This document shows positions 10,064 through 20,510 of a stretch of DNA of 64,000 nt, one piece after another. This DNA comes from Diaporthe sp. PMI_573 (lineage: Eukaryota; Ascomycota; Sordariomycetes; Diaporthales; Diaporthaceae). Position numbers and translations under genes: made by a program. The number at the start of each line of letters is the position of its first letter. Within the stretch, counting starts at the first letter, position 1. Under the pieces are notes generated by a model. The model did not search any database. It was not told where the DNA came from and saw nothing but the letters and a program-made list of their open reading frames with translations. The stretch lies in NCBI GenBank assembly GCA_021399435.1, contig JAJTUP010000059.1, forward strand, positions 124,001 through 188,000, read 5' to 3'.

Positions 10064-12138
10064 ATGTTTTCCCCCAAGGACAGCTCAGACATAGGAGTGG
10101 GTATGGACACCGACAGAAAGAGCGAAGACAATGGGAAGAGCCTTGTCTTGACTCAAACGCACGGAAGTATACATGTCGGCAACGTCGTTTCCGTCCCGGA
10201 CCAGCTCAAGCGACATCGTCAGTATCATTCTTCTCCTTCTACGGATCCGCCGTCTTTCATGTTTTGGAATGTTCCAGAACGCATCACTTCAGGATCCGTA
10301 GCAGGACTAACGTAAATACGTAGTGGGTAACCGGCAAATCCAATTGATTGCCATTGGTGGTTCCATCGGCACGGCAACATTCGTCAGCATCTCAACAGGT
10401 CTCGCGGCCGGAGGGCCTGGCAGCCTCTTCCTCGCCTACACTTTCTATGCCTGTCTCATGGGCCTCGTGAACAACTGCATGGCTGAAATGGCCTCCTTCC
10501 AGCCGGTGACAGGTGCTTTTATCCGCATGGCTGGCAAGTGGGTCGACGAGTCGTTTGGGTTCCTAGCTGGTTGGAATTTCTTCATTTATGAAGCCATTCT
10601 GATCCCTTTCGAACTCACGGCCTTGAATCTCGTGTTGTCGTTTTGGCGTGATGACATACCGGTTGCTGCTGTGGTTACTGTCGGCATCGTGCTGTATTTG
10701 TCAGTCTGCTCCACAAGTTGCAAGCCTCAATCAAGGCTTTACTAACCGCACATGCAACACAGCTTGATCAATGTCTTCGCAGTTGAGTGGTACGGAGAAT
10801 GCGAGTTCTGGCTAGCCACGGGCAAGATCGCCTTGCTCGCCATGGTCTTCTGCTTCACCTTCGTCACCAGTAAGCAGCTTCTGGATACAATCTTAACCCC
10901 TTCCAGAAGAAACACCTCCCCTCTGTGGCCTAGCCTCAAAGAACTTGTCACGCTGGTGGTTTGAGATGGGCTATGGCCACACTGTGGCCCTTTACTTCCC
11001 CTATTTGTATAAAACTACCCCCTTGGTGCTCTGATAACTGACTCTGAATGCTGCAGTGGTCGGCGGTAACCCGAAACACGACGCGTACGGCTTCAGATAC
11101 TGGAAAGATCCCGGCGCATTTGCCGAGCACATTACAACTGGTGATCTGGGCCGCTTCCAGGGCTTCTTGGGCGCCTTGTGGAGCGCCGTTTTCACAATCG
11201 TGGGACCTGAATACGTTGCAATGGTAGCTGGTGAAACCAAGTTGCCCCGACGACACCTGAAGGCAGCCTTCAAGACAGCGTACCTCCGGTTCGGACTCTT
11301 CTTCATTGGCAGTGCATTGTGTGTTGGAATTGTGATCCCTTACAACGATAAAACCCTGGTTTCGATTCTCTCCGGCCACGGCCAAGGCGCCGGAACTGCT
11401 GCCGCATCACCATATGTTATCGCTATGAACAACCTCGGGATCGGCGTTCTCCCTCACTTCACCAACGCTCTTCTGGTCACCAGCATCTTCTCGGCTGGAA
11501 ACGCATACACCTACTGTGGTGCCCGAAGTCTTTACGGGCTGGCCCTTGATGGACAAGCACCCAAGTTCCTCCGCAAAACTACCAAGGCTGGTGCACCTGT
11601 CTACGCTCTGGGCTGCACCATGATCTTCCCCTGCCTGGCGTTCCTCAACCTGTCTAGCAGTACTTCACAGGTCCTCAGCTGGTTCGTGAACCTTGTAACA
11701 GGGGCTCAGGTCATCAACTATGTCATCATATGCACGACCTACCTCTTCTTTTATAGAGCGTGCAAGGTTCAAGGGCTCGACCGGTCACGTCTTCCCTATT
11801 ATGGGAGATTCCAGCCTTACTGCGGTTGGATCGGGGTGACCTTCATGACCACCATTGTCTGCGTGTATGGGTACAGCGTGTTCCTCCCTGGCCGCTGGGA
11901 CGTGAAGTCCTTCTTCACGTACTACGCTATGGTCGTCCTTGCACCAGTCCTCTTCTTGGGTTGGAAGTTAACGCACCATACCAAGTTCATTAAGCCTGAA
12001 GAGGCCGACCTCATTTGGGTTGCACCAGCCATTGATGAGTATGAAGCCAACTACCAGGAAGACGCCCCTGGCTTCTGGATTGAAATTGCACAGATTTTTG
12101 GTTTCTACAAGAAGCCGAAGAACAAGGAGCAAAGCTAG
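10064..12138 (+). CDS. YAT-family amino-acid permease, probable proline/hydroxyproline uptake
   Basis: Four exons, 10064-10217, 10324-10699, 10763-10869 and 11057-12138, give 572 residues. The first join creates LKRHLGNRQIQLIAIGGSIGTATFVSI, the TM1 signature of fungal YAT permeases. The others give IVLYFLINVFAVEWYGECEFWLATGKIALLAMVFCFTFVTMVGGNPKHDAYGFRYWKDPGAF. About twelve membrane helices follow, with GPEYVAMVAGETKLPRR typical of the family after TM5. It is a plasma-membrane proton symporter by family. Proline or hydroxyproline as substrate is inferred from its divergent partner, proline dehydrogenase. Introns 1 and 3 are introner-like copies of two different families, while intron 2 (63 nt) is ordinary. 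Confidence 0.85.
10218..10323 (+). repeat. introner-like intron, family A, copy 2
   Basis: This 106-nt first intron of the permease starts GTCAGT and ends ACGTAG. It has the shared core TGTTTTGGAATGTT at 10260-10273. It also contains a perfect 10-bp inverted repeat, CTACGGATCC (10239-10248) and GGATCCGTAG (10292-10301), so the RNA would fold into a hairpin enclosing the core. A CTAAC branch point follows. Confidence 0.88.
10870..11056 (+). repeat. introner-like intron, family B, copy 1
   Basis: This 187-nt third intron of the permease starts GTAAGCAGCTT and ends GAATGCTGCAG. It aligns along its whole length with introns at 59307 and 60626 in unrelated genes. A strong hairpin is visible: TGTGGCCTAGCCTCAAA (10924-10940) pairs with TTTGAG (10960-10965), GGCTA (10969-10973) and GGCCACA (10975-10981), with small bulges. 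Confidence 0.88.
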
Positions 12139-14330
12139 GCGAGTATGTGCGTCGGTCGTGAACTAGTAGTCGAGTCGGGCAGTAGATTACATACAGAGTG
12201 TCCATGGTGTTTGTGATTGGTAGAATCGTGACAAGGCGGTCGGAATGTGAATATATGAAACGTTGTGATATCCACGCAAAACTCTTCCCAGCCGCCACTG
12301 GTGGGAGAGCGCGAAAGTACCGGTGGAAAATCCGCCTATCTCACCATCTCGTCGAAAAGTGGTGCCGTTCGAGCAACCGCAGACTGCATCCGAGATCCCA
12401 GTATCACCTATATCGGCGAGTGGCGTACTCCTTGTTCTAGAAACAACTGCACATTACGAAACCAGGCAAGAATTGTTTTGTCGAAGGCGATGGCAGGCCT
12501 CCACAGCTGTTCGGAGGTGATCAGACGGTTCTGCAGACAAGCACCTTGCATTCATTGTACGAGAGTTTACTCCGAAGGTTTGTTGTGCACGGTGGTAATT
12601 CCAAGACAGGGAACTAGTGAGATTAAACATCCGCCCCCGAGTCAGGGCCGGCTTACTTCTTTAGGGCAGACCCCCTCGATCACTCTGGCTGAGCCGTCGG
12701 TCAATATCTCCCATCACGAACTGGCCTACTAGCTCGACCTGGGGTGCTAGAATGATGTCGACAAGTCTAACAGTGGCGAAGAAGGCCGGGAAAAGCCAAA
12801 CAAGACCGATGTACCTAAATCCCACGTTCATTCCGTGTTGTCCCGGTTGTTTATCTGGGCAGGGGCCGGATCTAACTACTAGTAGTGCTAGTCTTGAACG
12901 GCTCTGCATGCATATATCAAGGAGCGGAGTGCTTTCTTCTATATTCGCTGCTTGCCTCACGCCGCCTTCGCCTTCCCTTTGGTTGGCATCCGAGAAAACA
13001 GCAGCTCACCGACGAACTTGATTACTCTGCAGGTCTTGGAGTCTGCAGTAAGCCGTCGTTGAGGTAAGAAATGCGGGTATTTACGGTACCATGACGACGA
13101 GCCAACGGTCGCCGAGATGCACTCTCTGACCGACTGCATTGTGGGGGGACAAGCAATTGTGCAAGACTGTTAGCGGCTTGAGAAAGCTCTGTCTCCCGGT
13201 CTTATCGTGCTTGACAAGCTAAGCATTGCGCCAATTTAGTGAAGCCATGGAGTATGAGGCTTTTTCATACGAACTCTTGGTCTGGCTGAGCCTCGAACTA
13301 GATCTTTCCGAAAGTTTCTCGCTCTTGTTGCGCCTCAAGACATCGGGCCGTTGACTTGGTCATCAGGTTTAATGAGGCCATGACAAGCTTGTGATATCTG
13401 CCGGCTCTTGGTATGATCGGATCAGCGTATCATGGGATGGGTGGCGCTCCTGGGCGAGGTAGATGAGGGTGCGGTCGAATGGATCGTGCTGGTTCCAAGG
13501 CCACTATCTCAAGGACAAGTCGCCAAGGGGGCCTTGGCTCTTGGAATACAAATCCTTCAAACATGTCCCGACTCGTGACACTTGGTCACAATTCCCCCGA
13601 CGAGGCCACTTGGGACTTGGGGAAACCTGCAAATATGTGTCTCCGACGAAAAATCTTTCGTCCGCTTCTTTACCGAGAAATTGCATCAGCGGCTTGATTA
13701 TATGGAAAGTCTGCGTTGCTCCGCGGTTGAGGCTTCATGTAGACAAAGTTTCCCGGTCAACTTGGCGTTCCTGACCCCGACGCTGGATTTGAACAAGGGC
13801 AGGGTATCCAGACAGTTTGGCTATCCCGTTAGTAAGTAATGGTGTGCAGGAGCCAAGAGTATTAAAGTATTCTTCCCCAGACTTTGAAGGAGGACACCGG
13901 AAGCTAAGGGAGGGGATCGGATATGCTACCCTCAAAGCTTTAGTTCCCCCGGATTCCAAACATCAGCCCTTGTCGTCTAGCGCCGTGGCACCCCAGATGA
14001 GCCAACGTGTCGGTCCACTCTCGTCGAATAGACTCAGCTCAGATCGTGGTGAATGGACCCCCTGACGCTTGGCCTGAGGGGTTGCACGCTCTGGGGTGTA
14101 GAGTGCCCAGGTGGCGGAAGACATTCATGAATGACACAAACATTTTCGAGGTGGCTGACCGCCCGTACCAGGTCGCTGCATGTAGTGAGCGCGTTCCGAA
14201 CCTCTATGGCCGTGAAATAATTAATATAAAGCTGATTGGTATTCCTGTTACATCCGAGTCCCAGGGCCATAAGTTTCCCACCTCACCTGGATTCTCTTTC
14301 CCTATCCTGTCCCACATTCTCCCAGCAGAC
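12139..14330. other. intergenic region, 2.2 kb
   Basis: No supported gene. ORFs are short, overlap each other on both strands and show no domain pattern. The last few hundred bases are the MFS promoter and 5' leader. Confidence 0.4.
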
Positions 14331-16398
14331 ATGTCCACACCCGTGAACAAGAATGATTCGGGCAGCGAGAAGCCTGACGTCGTCCACCAGGACGATGCTC
14401 TCTTCCGCACCGCCAGCGAAGCTGGGCCAGAAAAGCCGGTCCCTCGCATAGCCAAGGTCGATTATTCTGGAGCATATGAGAAAACCGACCCGAAAGAGAT
14501 CGCTCTGGTAAAGAAGCTGGACAGATGGATCATGCCAATGCTATGGTGTAAGTCATATTCTAGTCAAGCGGCTGAGCTGAACAAAGGACCGGCTTACTCA
14601 GATTCGCCCAGCAATGTACTGGCTCAACTACCTTGATCGTAACGCCATCGCTCTGGCTCGTTTGAACGATCTCGAGGAAGACCTTAACCTGTCGAGTACC
14701 CGTAAGTCGTCATATCACTACAGAAGTATTCGATTTGAGTTTGACCATCTCTCGCAGAGTATCAGACTTGCGTCAGCATTCTGTTTGTTGGCTACATCCT
14801 AGGTCAAATTCCATCCAACATGTTCATCAACCGAACCCGACCCAGTCGCTACATGGTGAGTCGAAACCGTGGACAGTTGGGCCGCAGGAGCTGACTCGGT
14901 TATAGGGTGTTATGATGATGCTATGGGCAACCGTCAGCGCCCTCACTGCTCTGTCCAAGGATTTCGTCGGCCTTCTTCTTACTCGCTTCTTCCTGGGTGT
15001 TACCGAGGCCCCTTACTACCCGGGAGCTGTATACATCCTCTCTGTGTTCTGTGAGCATCACTCTTTCTCCTCTTACGGGTCCCTGTCTTTCATGTTTTGG
15101 AATGTTCCAGAATGCACCACTTTAGGCTCCGTAGCAGGTGGCTAACAGCCAGAAGATAACAGGAAAGAGATCGCCACCCGCATCGCTATTCTTTACACTG
15201 GCAACGTCCTTGCGACGGCCTTTGCCGGCTTAATTGCTGCTGGTGTCTTCCATGGCATGGACAATGCCATGGGCCTTGCAGGATGGCAGTGGCTCTTCAT
15301 ACTTCAGGGCGCTGTCACATTTGTCATGTTAGTCCATAACCCTTCTGAATTCCAATTCCATCTTCTAGAGGTCCATATACCTTGATTCACTAACATGCCT
15401 TTGTGACTAGTGCCCTTATCGGCTTTTTCGTTCTACCCGATTTCCCACTCACGACGAAATGGCTGACTGAAGACGAGCGCCAACTGGCCTACAACCGTAT
15501 GGAGTTGGATACGGTTCAGAACAAGGGTGAGACGGGCACTCTGGCAGGTCTCAAACAAGCGGCTCGTGATCCTCTGGTTTGGGTGTTTGCGGCAATGGCA
15601 CATATGCACCTGGCGGCCAACGGATTTAAGAATTTCGTAGGTCGCTCCGCGCCTGGGCAAGATCTTGTTCTGTCAACTGACCTCTTTCGGCATGCAGTTC
15701 CCTACCGTTGTCGAGACTCTCGGCCTTGGCGAAACTGTTACTCTTGTTCTCACCTGCCCACCTTATCTGATCGCTGGCGCGGTTACAATCCTGCTGTCTT
15801 GGTCGTCTGGTCGATTCAACGAGCGGACCTGGCATATCACTGTCTCAAAATCTGTGGCTATAGTTGGTTTTGTTGCCGCGGCTGCTACATTGAACATGGC
15901 TGGCCGTTATGTTGCCATGGTTATATTCACGATTGGAACTTATGGAGTCAACAGTCTGATCCTTGGCTGGTGCGGCAGTGTCTGTGGACGTACGTTCGGC
16001 TATTTCCAATTACCTCGACACACCCTTCCCCCCCTCCCCAATCTGGCACTGTCATCTCCTTCCAGTTCTTTTCTATTCGGAACTGCAATTTACAAGCCCA
16101 GTCTCGTGAGGTTCGAAGCAAGTAGCATCAGCATATACTAACTCCTTCTACAGAAACAAAGGAGAAGAAGAGCGCGTCCATCGCGATCGTGACGACAGTC
16201 ATGAATGCAAGCTTCATCTGGACTCCTTACTTGTGGCCGAAGAGCGACGAGCCTCGCTACGCTATTGCTATGGGAGCCAGCGCGGGTTTTAGTCTGGCTA
16301 CTTTCCTACTAGCATGGCTAGCCAAGTTTTTGCTGGTGCGAAGGAACAACAAGCTTCGTGCATCCAACAACGAGACAAATACCTTCTATGTATACTGA
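14331..16398 (+). CDS. MFS transporter, allantoate/nicotinate permease (ACS) family
   Basis: Eight exons (14331-14547, 14612-14701, 14758-14855, 14906-15050, 15156-15327, 15411-15636, 15698-15989, 16154-16398) encode 494 residues, and every junction keeps frame. Landmarks of the DAL5/TNA1 anion:cation symporter family are LWSMYWLNYLDRNAIALARLNDLEEDL, YQTCVSILFVGYILGQIPSNMFINRTRPSRYMG, LTRFFLGVTEAPYYPGAVYILSVFYNRKEIATR and FKNFFPTVVETLGLG. Such carriers import small carboxylates, ureides or vitamins at the plasma membrane, and the substrate here is unknown. It is downstream of the permease and may serve the same catabolic cluster. Intron 4 is a family A introner-like copy, and its removal restores VFYNRKE. 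Confidence 0.88.
15051..15155 (+). repeat. introner-like intron, family A, copy 3
   Basis: This 105-nt fourth intron of the MFS gene starts GTGAGC and ends CCAGAAG. The core TGTTTTGGAATGTT is at 15093-15106. TACGG upstream and CCGTA downstream form the outer stem, shorter than in copy 2. The 3' end differs from the other copies after the CTAAC branch point. The acceptor AAG is inferred from frame. Confidence 0.82.
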
Positions 16399-17711
16399 AG
16401 CACTGTTTTGCAACTGGAGGAATGATTGATAAGACACTGATTATAGCCATAACTCGAAGAAGTTTTTCGTGTCGGCCGAATAAATCGCAGCACTGAGGAA
16501 AGATCAAATAGGCCTAAGAACAATGAAGGCTTGTAAAACATTGGTTCACCACTGAAAGTCCATAGAATCGGTCTCCTTTGGCAATTTATACAGGCAATCC
16601 AAAAGTCGAGCTTCGCAATAACAAATGGCCGACTTAGGCTATACCCCAGAACATCACTAAATCAAGACCTTGGAAAAACTGACACATCATGTTTATCTAC
16701 CTCAATAGCCAACCTTGGCAATATACCGGTACAGTTGAGTCCAGTGTGTTTATCATTAAGTTTGTCAAATTGTTGACAAGATGAATCGGAATCATGGATG
16801 TGGCTCAAGCATTATCCTAAGTATAAAAAGCAAAGAGATAAAGAGAGCACTTGCCGGTTCTTCTTATTATGTTGCCTGAAAAGCAGATATAACGGCACGG
16901 CACCTGCACACCAGTTTGCCCGCTCGGATAACCAATCCGGGGAGTGGTTGTTCTAGTCTTATTCGGCCGGCACGTCACATACATTATTACAGTAACACAG
17001 CCACATCCCCCCCAAAAAAATGCATTTCATTGCGAAGCCCCTGAGGTTTGCTCACCTCCGGCTTCTATCTAGTTGTCACATAGGAAATTGTTCCACAAAA
17101 GGCTTTCCCACAAGAGTTTTTCCCACAAGAGGGTCTTCCACGAGAGTTCTCCCAAGGGAGGCCATTCATAAGAGGTCATTCCAGAGGAGATTGTCCTCTA
17201 GGAAGTTCATCATATAGGAGGTTTGGTAGTGAGCACTACCCAGGTAGTCAGTCCACTACTGGTATAGATCTTGTGGCTGCGTAGCGGACACCCTAGCAAA
17301 GCTCATAAATAGGGTTGATTCCCAAGTAGTATTTACGCCCCGGGTCAGCAGGTTAAGGTCGGCCCTTTTGGGGGTGGGGGCGGGCAGACGTCAAATTAGT
17401 TGGTCAGTCTTTTCGCTTGACTACCACTCGCGTAGCTCTTGGTCGCACACTAATGACAGTCTTGTCTGAGAGTATGTAGAACCTACAAATTGAAAGATAT
17501 TCACAGCTTAATACAAAATGCACTTCTTCGTGACCACATGCAAATACAACGTCCACATAATCTTTTTTTTTTTTTTTTTTTTTTCACAAATCAAATCCAG
17601 GCTCTTCCAAAATCAGCCAAAATCATCAATCTGCACCCCAAAACCGCAGCACTGTGATTGAGCTTATTTCAAAAAGATAACAAGAGCTTTCCGCGTTAAT
17701 CACCGTTCAAA
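16399..17711. other. AT-rich intergenic region with degenerate repeat and poly-T
   Basis: No gene is supported. It contains the degenerate AGGAGG/CCCAC array with hairpin described separately (17080-17293) and a 20-base class poly-T run near 17564-17584. Confidence 0.5.
17080..17293. repeat. degenerate short-repeat array plus hairpin, copy A
   Basis: From about 17080 to 17220 a unit of roughly 15-20 bases of the form TTTCCCACAAGAGG or AGGAGG recurs imperfectly. It is followed by a perfect 6-bp hairpin GGTAGT-GAGC-ACTACC (17225-17240), then CAGGTAGTC and a 15-base block GCGTAGCGGACACCC (17279-17293). The same order recurs at 26665-26908. Confidence 0.6.
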
Positions 17712-18056
17712 ATGAAGGCCGTGACGCGCTTCCTCCTCCGTACACTAGATGAAGCCATGAGGACCCCAGGCTTCTTGCCTGGACCCCCGTGGATATTCTG
17801 GCCCCAGGACCACATGGCCCCTACCAAAACATCTAACAAGACTTCGACATCCGATACCAACCAAAAGTACATCGATCCCAATGATAGAGACTCTTGGTCT
17901 CGAGGACCAGATCTGCTCTGGCTACACAACACCCAAGACAAGAAAAGGAAGATGGCCAAGGACGGCTTGTTGGGAGACTTGCCTTATTCGGCGAAACACT
18001 GGCCATATATTGACCTTTCCGAGGGTCGGGTACACATTTCAAGGTACTTCCCCTGA
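17712..18056 (+). CDS. doubtful small ORF
   Basis: This is an uninterrupted 114-codon ORF with a fair start context (TTCAAAATGA). The product begins MKAVTRFLLRTLDEAMRTPGFLPGPPWIFWPQDH and ends RVHISRYFP. It has no signal peptide, membrane helix or known motif. An alternative is chance. I give it little weight because the stretch is isolated and no intron or homologous pattern supports it. Confidence 0.2.
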   Translation: MKAVTRFLLRTLDEAMRTPGFLPGPPWIFWPQDHMAPTKTSNKTSTSDTNQKYIDPNDRDSWSRGPDLLWLHNTQDKKRKMAKDGLLGDLPYSAKHWPYIDLSEGRVHISRYFP

Positions 18057-20164
18057 GGGCTGTCTGTTGAGGTCCGAACTTAGCCGCGCTCTGGTCAGGC
18101 GGCAAGAGAACGTCCCTTACTTTGCGACACGGTTCACTCTGGCTTAGGCGTTGCTTGTTGGTTTCCAGTCGGCACCATCGACACATTCAGAAGGATGGCA
18201 GTTGGTGGGTCCCTCTCTACTGTTGAAAGATGAACAGACCATCTGCAGCTGAACTGCAGAGAGAGGCAAGGGGCAAGGGTGACAAAGTTGGGTTACGATT
18301 CGAATGACGTGGTGCACTTGCTGTTCTACTTCAAAGTTGGGGGCAATGTCATATTACGGCGTCTGTTGTGGGGCGGGTTCTGACATTGTAGTGTACCTGG
18401 GTAGGTAGACAAGAAGCCGCCGCCGGGTTCTGGGGCCGCGGCACCAATACAGTTGTCCGTTTTGTCGGGGTTAAGGAGCTGGAATTGTCAAGTGCTTTAG
18501 TGAATTCGAAACAAGATTGAGAACTCGTTTCCGCCCCTTGCTCATACTCGGAAACAAATCAGATCAGTCGTTGATTTCCGGCGTTTTGTAAGGGGCGAGT
18601 CATTGGGTGATGAAACGCTTGCTGTTGTGTGCAGTGTAATTGTCGATGTGGGAGCGGCGCTCTCCTATCAAGACGCAGGACGGATAATCTGGCCTGTTCG
18701 GCGTGCGAGGAAGGAGTAACCAGGGCCCCATGTGCCGGTATGGTTGTCCTTTCCGTTGGGCGGGCGATGGGGAGGTTCGTGTGCCGTATGGCGTGGTGAG
18801 GTCGAGAGAGCAGGGGGGTGGCCGGAGGTACACACAGTGAGAGTCATTGCACCTCCACTTGAAGACCGCGTGTCCTCCGGTGGGGGCGGCCTGACCATAC
18901 GTGTATTACAGAATGGACAGTTGGTTTTGATCAACGAGTCCGGGACGGTGGAAGAATGCCGGCAGAACGGTCTCCCGCAAGTCATCAGATCTGAGGTTGA
19001 TTCGAATTGCGATGGAGATTGCCGGGAGTTCATGGAGTGAGTGCCTGACAAGCGAGGGCCATATTTCTTGCAGATTGCGTCGCCGTCTTGGCGGAGATAG
19101 GCAGCTGGCGATCGAGGTGGTTCGGGAGTCTGGGTGTGGGTGGTGCAGTGCAGTGCAGTGTGCAGTGCGGCGTGGCGGAGACTGGTCAGCAGCCAACATG
19201 GCAGCGTTGGTCGCCCAGGCCCGCGCCACGAAATCCCCCACGCCCGAGCCCCGTGCCGTCCCGTAAGCGTCTGTCTGGTGCTGAAGGGAGTCTGGGGTGG
19301 CAGTCTGGAAGCTGCGTCTCGGAAGCTTCCATCGGCAGTCAGGCCGCCCCTGACGATGGGCGTGCAGGATCGACCAGATCGCCCAACGGTTTTGGCCTGG
19401 AATAGTCCTCCGCACGGAATTGTCCGCGGGCGCGTGGCTTGCTCCTGCAGACCATTTACCGTACGCCTGTGTACACTACCGTATTGCCTGTGCAGGTGGT
19501 CCCAGCAGGTCGGCACTGGACGCGCCCTGCAGGCCCAGTGCCGGAGCGAGCAGGGCGAGAGCGGGAGAAGATGGCTCGCGCTGTGCCCCTGAGATGCTGA
19601 GATGGGGGCCTTGCACGCTTCCAAGAAAAACTGGCCCCACGCCCTCTGGTAGCGAATGCAACATCGGCTGTGTTGGATGGACTCTGAATGGGGTGCACAA
19701 CGGGCGACAGTGGACCCCGGGCGACGACATGACACCAGCCCGCGCAGTGCCGTGGTCGCGGCATGAGGCGGATGCTTTCCGACGGCTCATGCTGGGTGGG
19801 CGTGACTGGTCCTGAACTCTATCGGTGGGGTGCTGGCAATTACTCGCGGACGCCGTCCCCTTGATTTTCTGTTGGCGGGGCTGTGTCCAAAACCAGCAAC
19901 GACCGCCCTTGGGCCCCCGTTTTTGGCTCGTTCAACGGCGGTGATGGGGACTCTCTGCCCCGGCCGCAAACTAGAACAAATAAGAATCTGCCGCTCACCT
20001 TGTCGCGACCACGCCAGCCCACGCCAGCCCACGCTAGCCCACCAAAACAGACAGGCGTTCGAGCATCCCTTTCTGCATCGCATCCCCAGCCGGTCAAGTG
20101 ATCAACACCTCCCTCGTCGACGTGAAACGGCCGAGACCGGTGTTGCGTGTGTGAGTGTGTGTGA

Positions 20165-20201
<37 letters not shown>

Positions 20202-20510
20202 TGTGTGTGTGTGAGCGTGAGAGAGAGTGTGTGTGGATGTGTGTTTGTATGTGCGTGTGTGCATCCATCCATCCAACACTGCGAGCCACCTGCCAGCTCA
20301 TCTCAACCCTCTCTACACGAGAGGCCAGACTGCCGAAGCTGTGGCTGTCCACCACACCCACCAACTCACCTTCACCCGAACGCTCATCTGGACGGACACA
20401 CTCGCTCACTCGCTGTCACTCTCACTCTCGCCCTCGCCCTCGCCCTCACCCTCACCCTCACCTCTCCCGAGTGTTTCTCTCCCCCCCCCCTTTTTTTCCC
20501 GACGCCAAAA
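18057..20510. other. intergenic region and long leader of the prenyltransferase gene
   Basis: I see no gene. Long ORFs on both strands around 18.7-19.8 kb overlap one another and read as arginine/proline/serine-rich noise from GC-rich DNA. GCAGT repeats occur near 19144-19166. The last 400 bases are simple sequence described separately. Confidence 0.45.
20150..20500. repeat. microsatellites (GT)n/(GA)n and CT-rich leader
   Basis: GT and GA dinucleotide runs fill about 20153-20265. A CTCGCC/CTCACC hexamer run lies at about 20427-20463 and a C-run then T-run at about 20481-20497, just before the prenyltransferase ATG. Pyrimidine-rich leaders are common upstream of fungal start sites. Confidence 0.8.

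Noticed and set aside
18668..19735. 355-codon minus-strand ORF
   Set aside because: It overlaps several long ORFs on both strands, is rich in Arg, Pro, Ser and His, and shows no domain or intron signals. This is expected by chance in GC-rich DNA.
20150..20265. possible CRISPR-like or satellite array
   Set aside because: Plain GT/GA dinucleotide repeats with no spacer structure, in a eukaryotic genome.
19830..20510. 227-codon upstream extension of the prenyltransferase frame
   Set aside because: The extension is translated microsatellite (Cys-Val and Ser-Leu-Thr runs). The family start fits the ATG at 20511.
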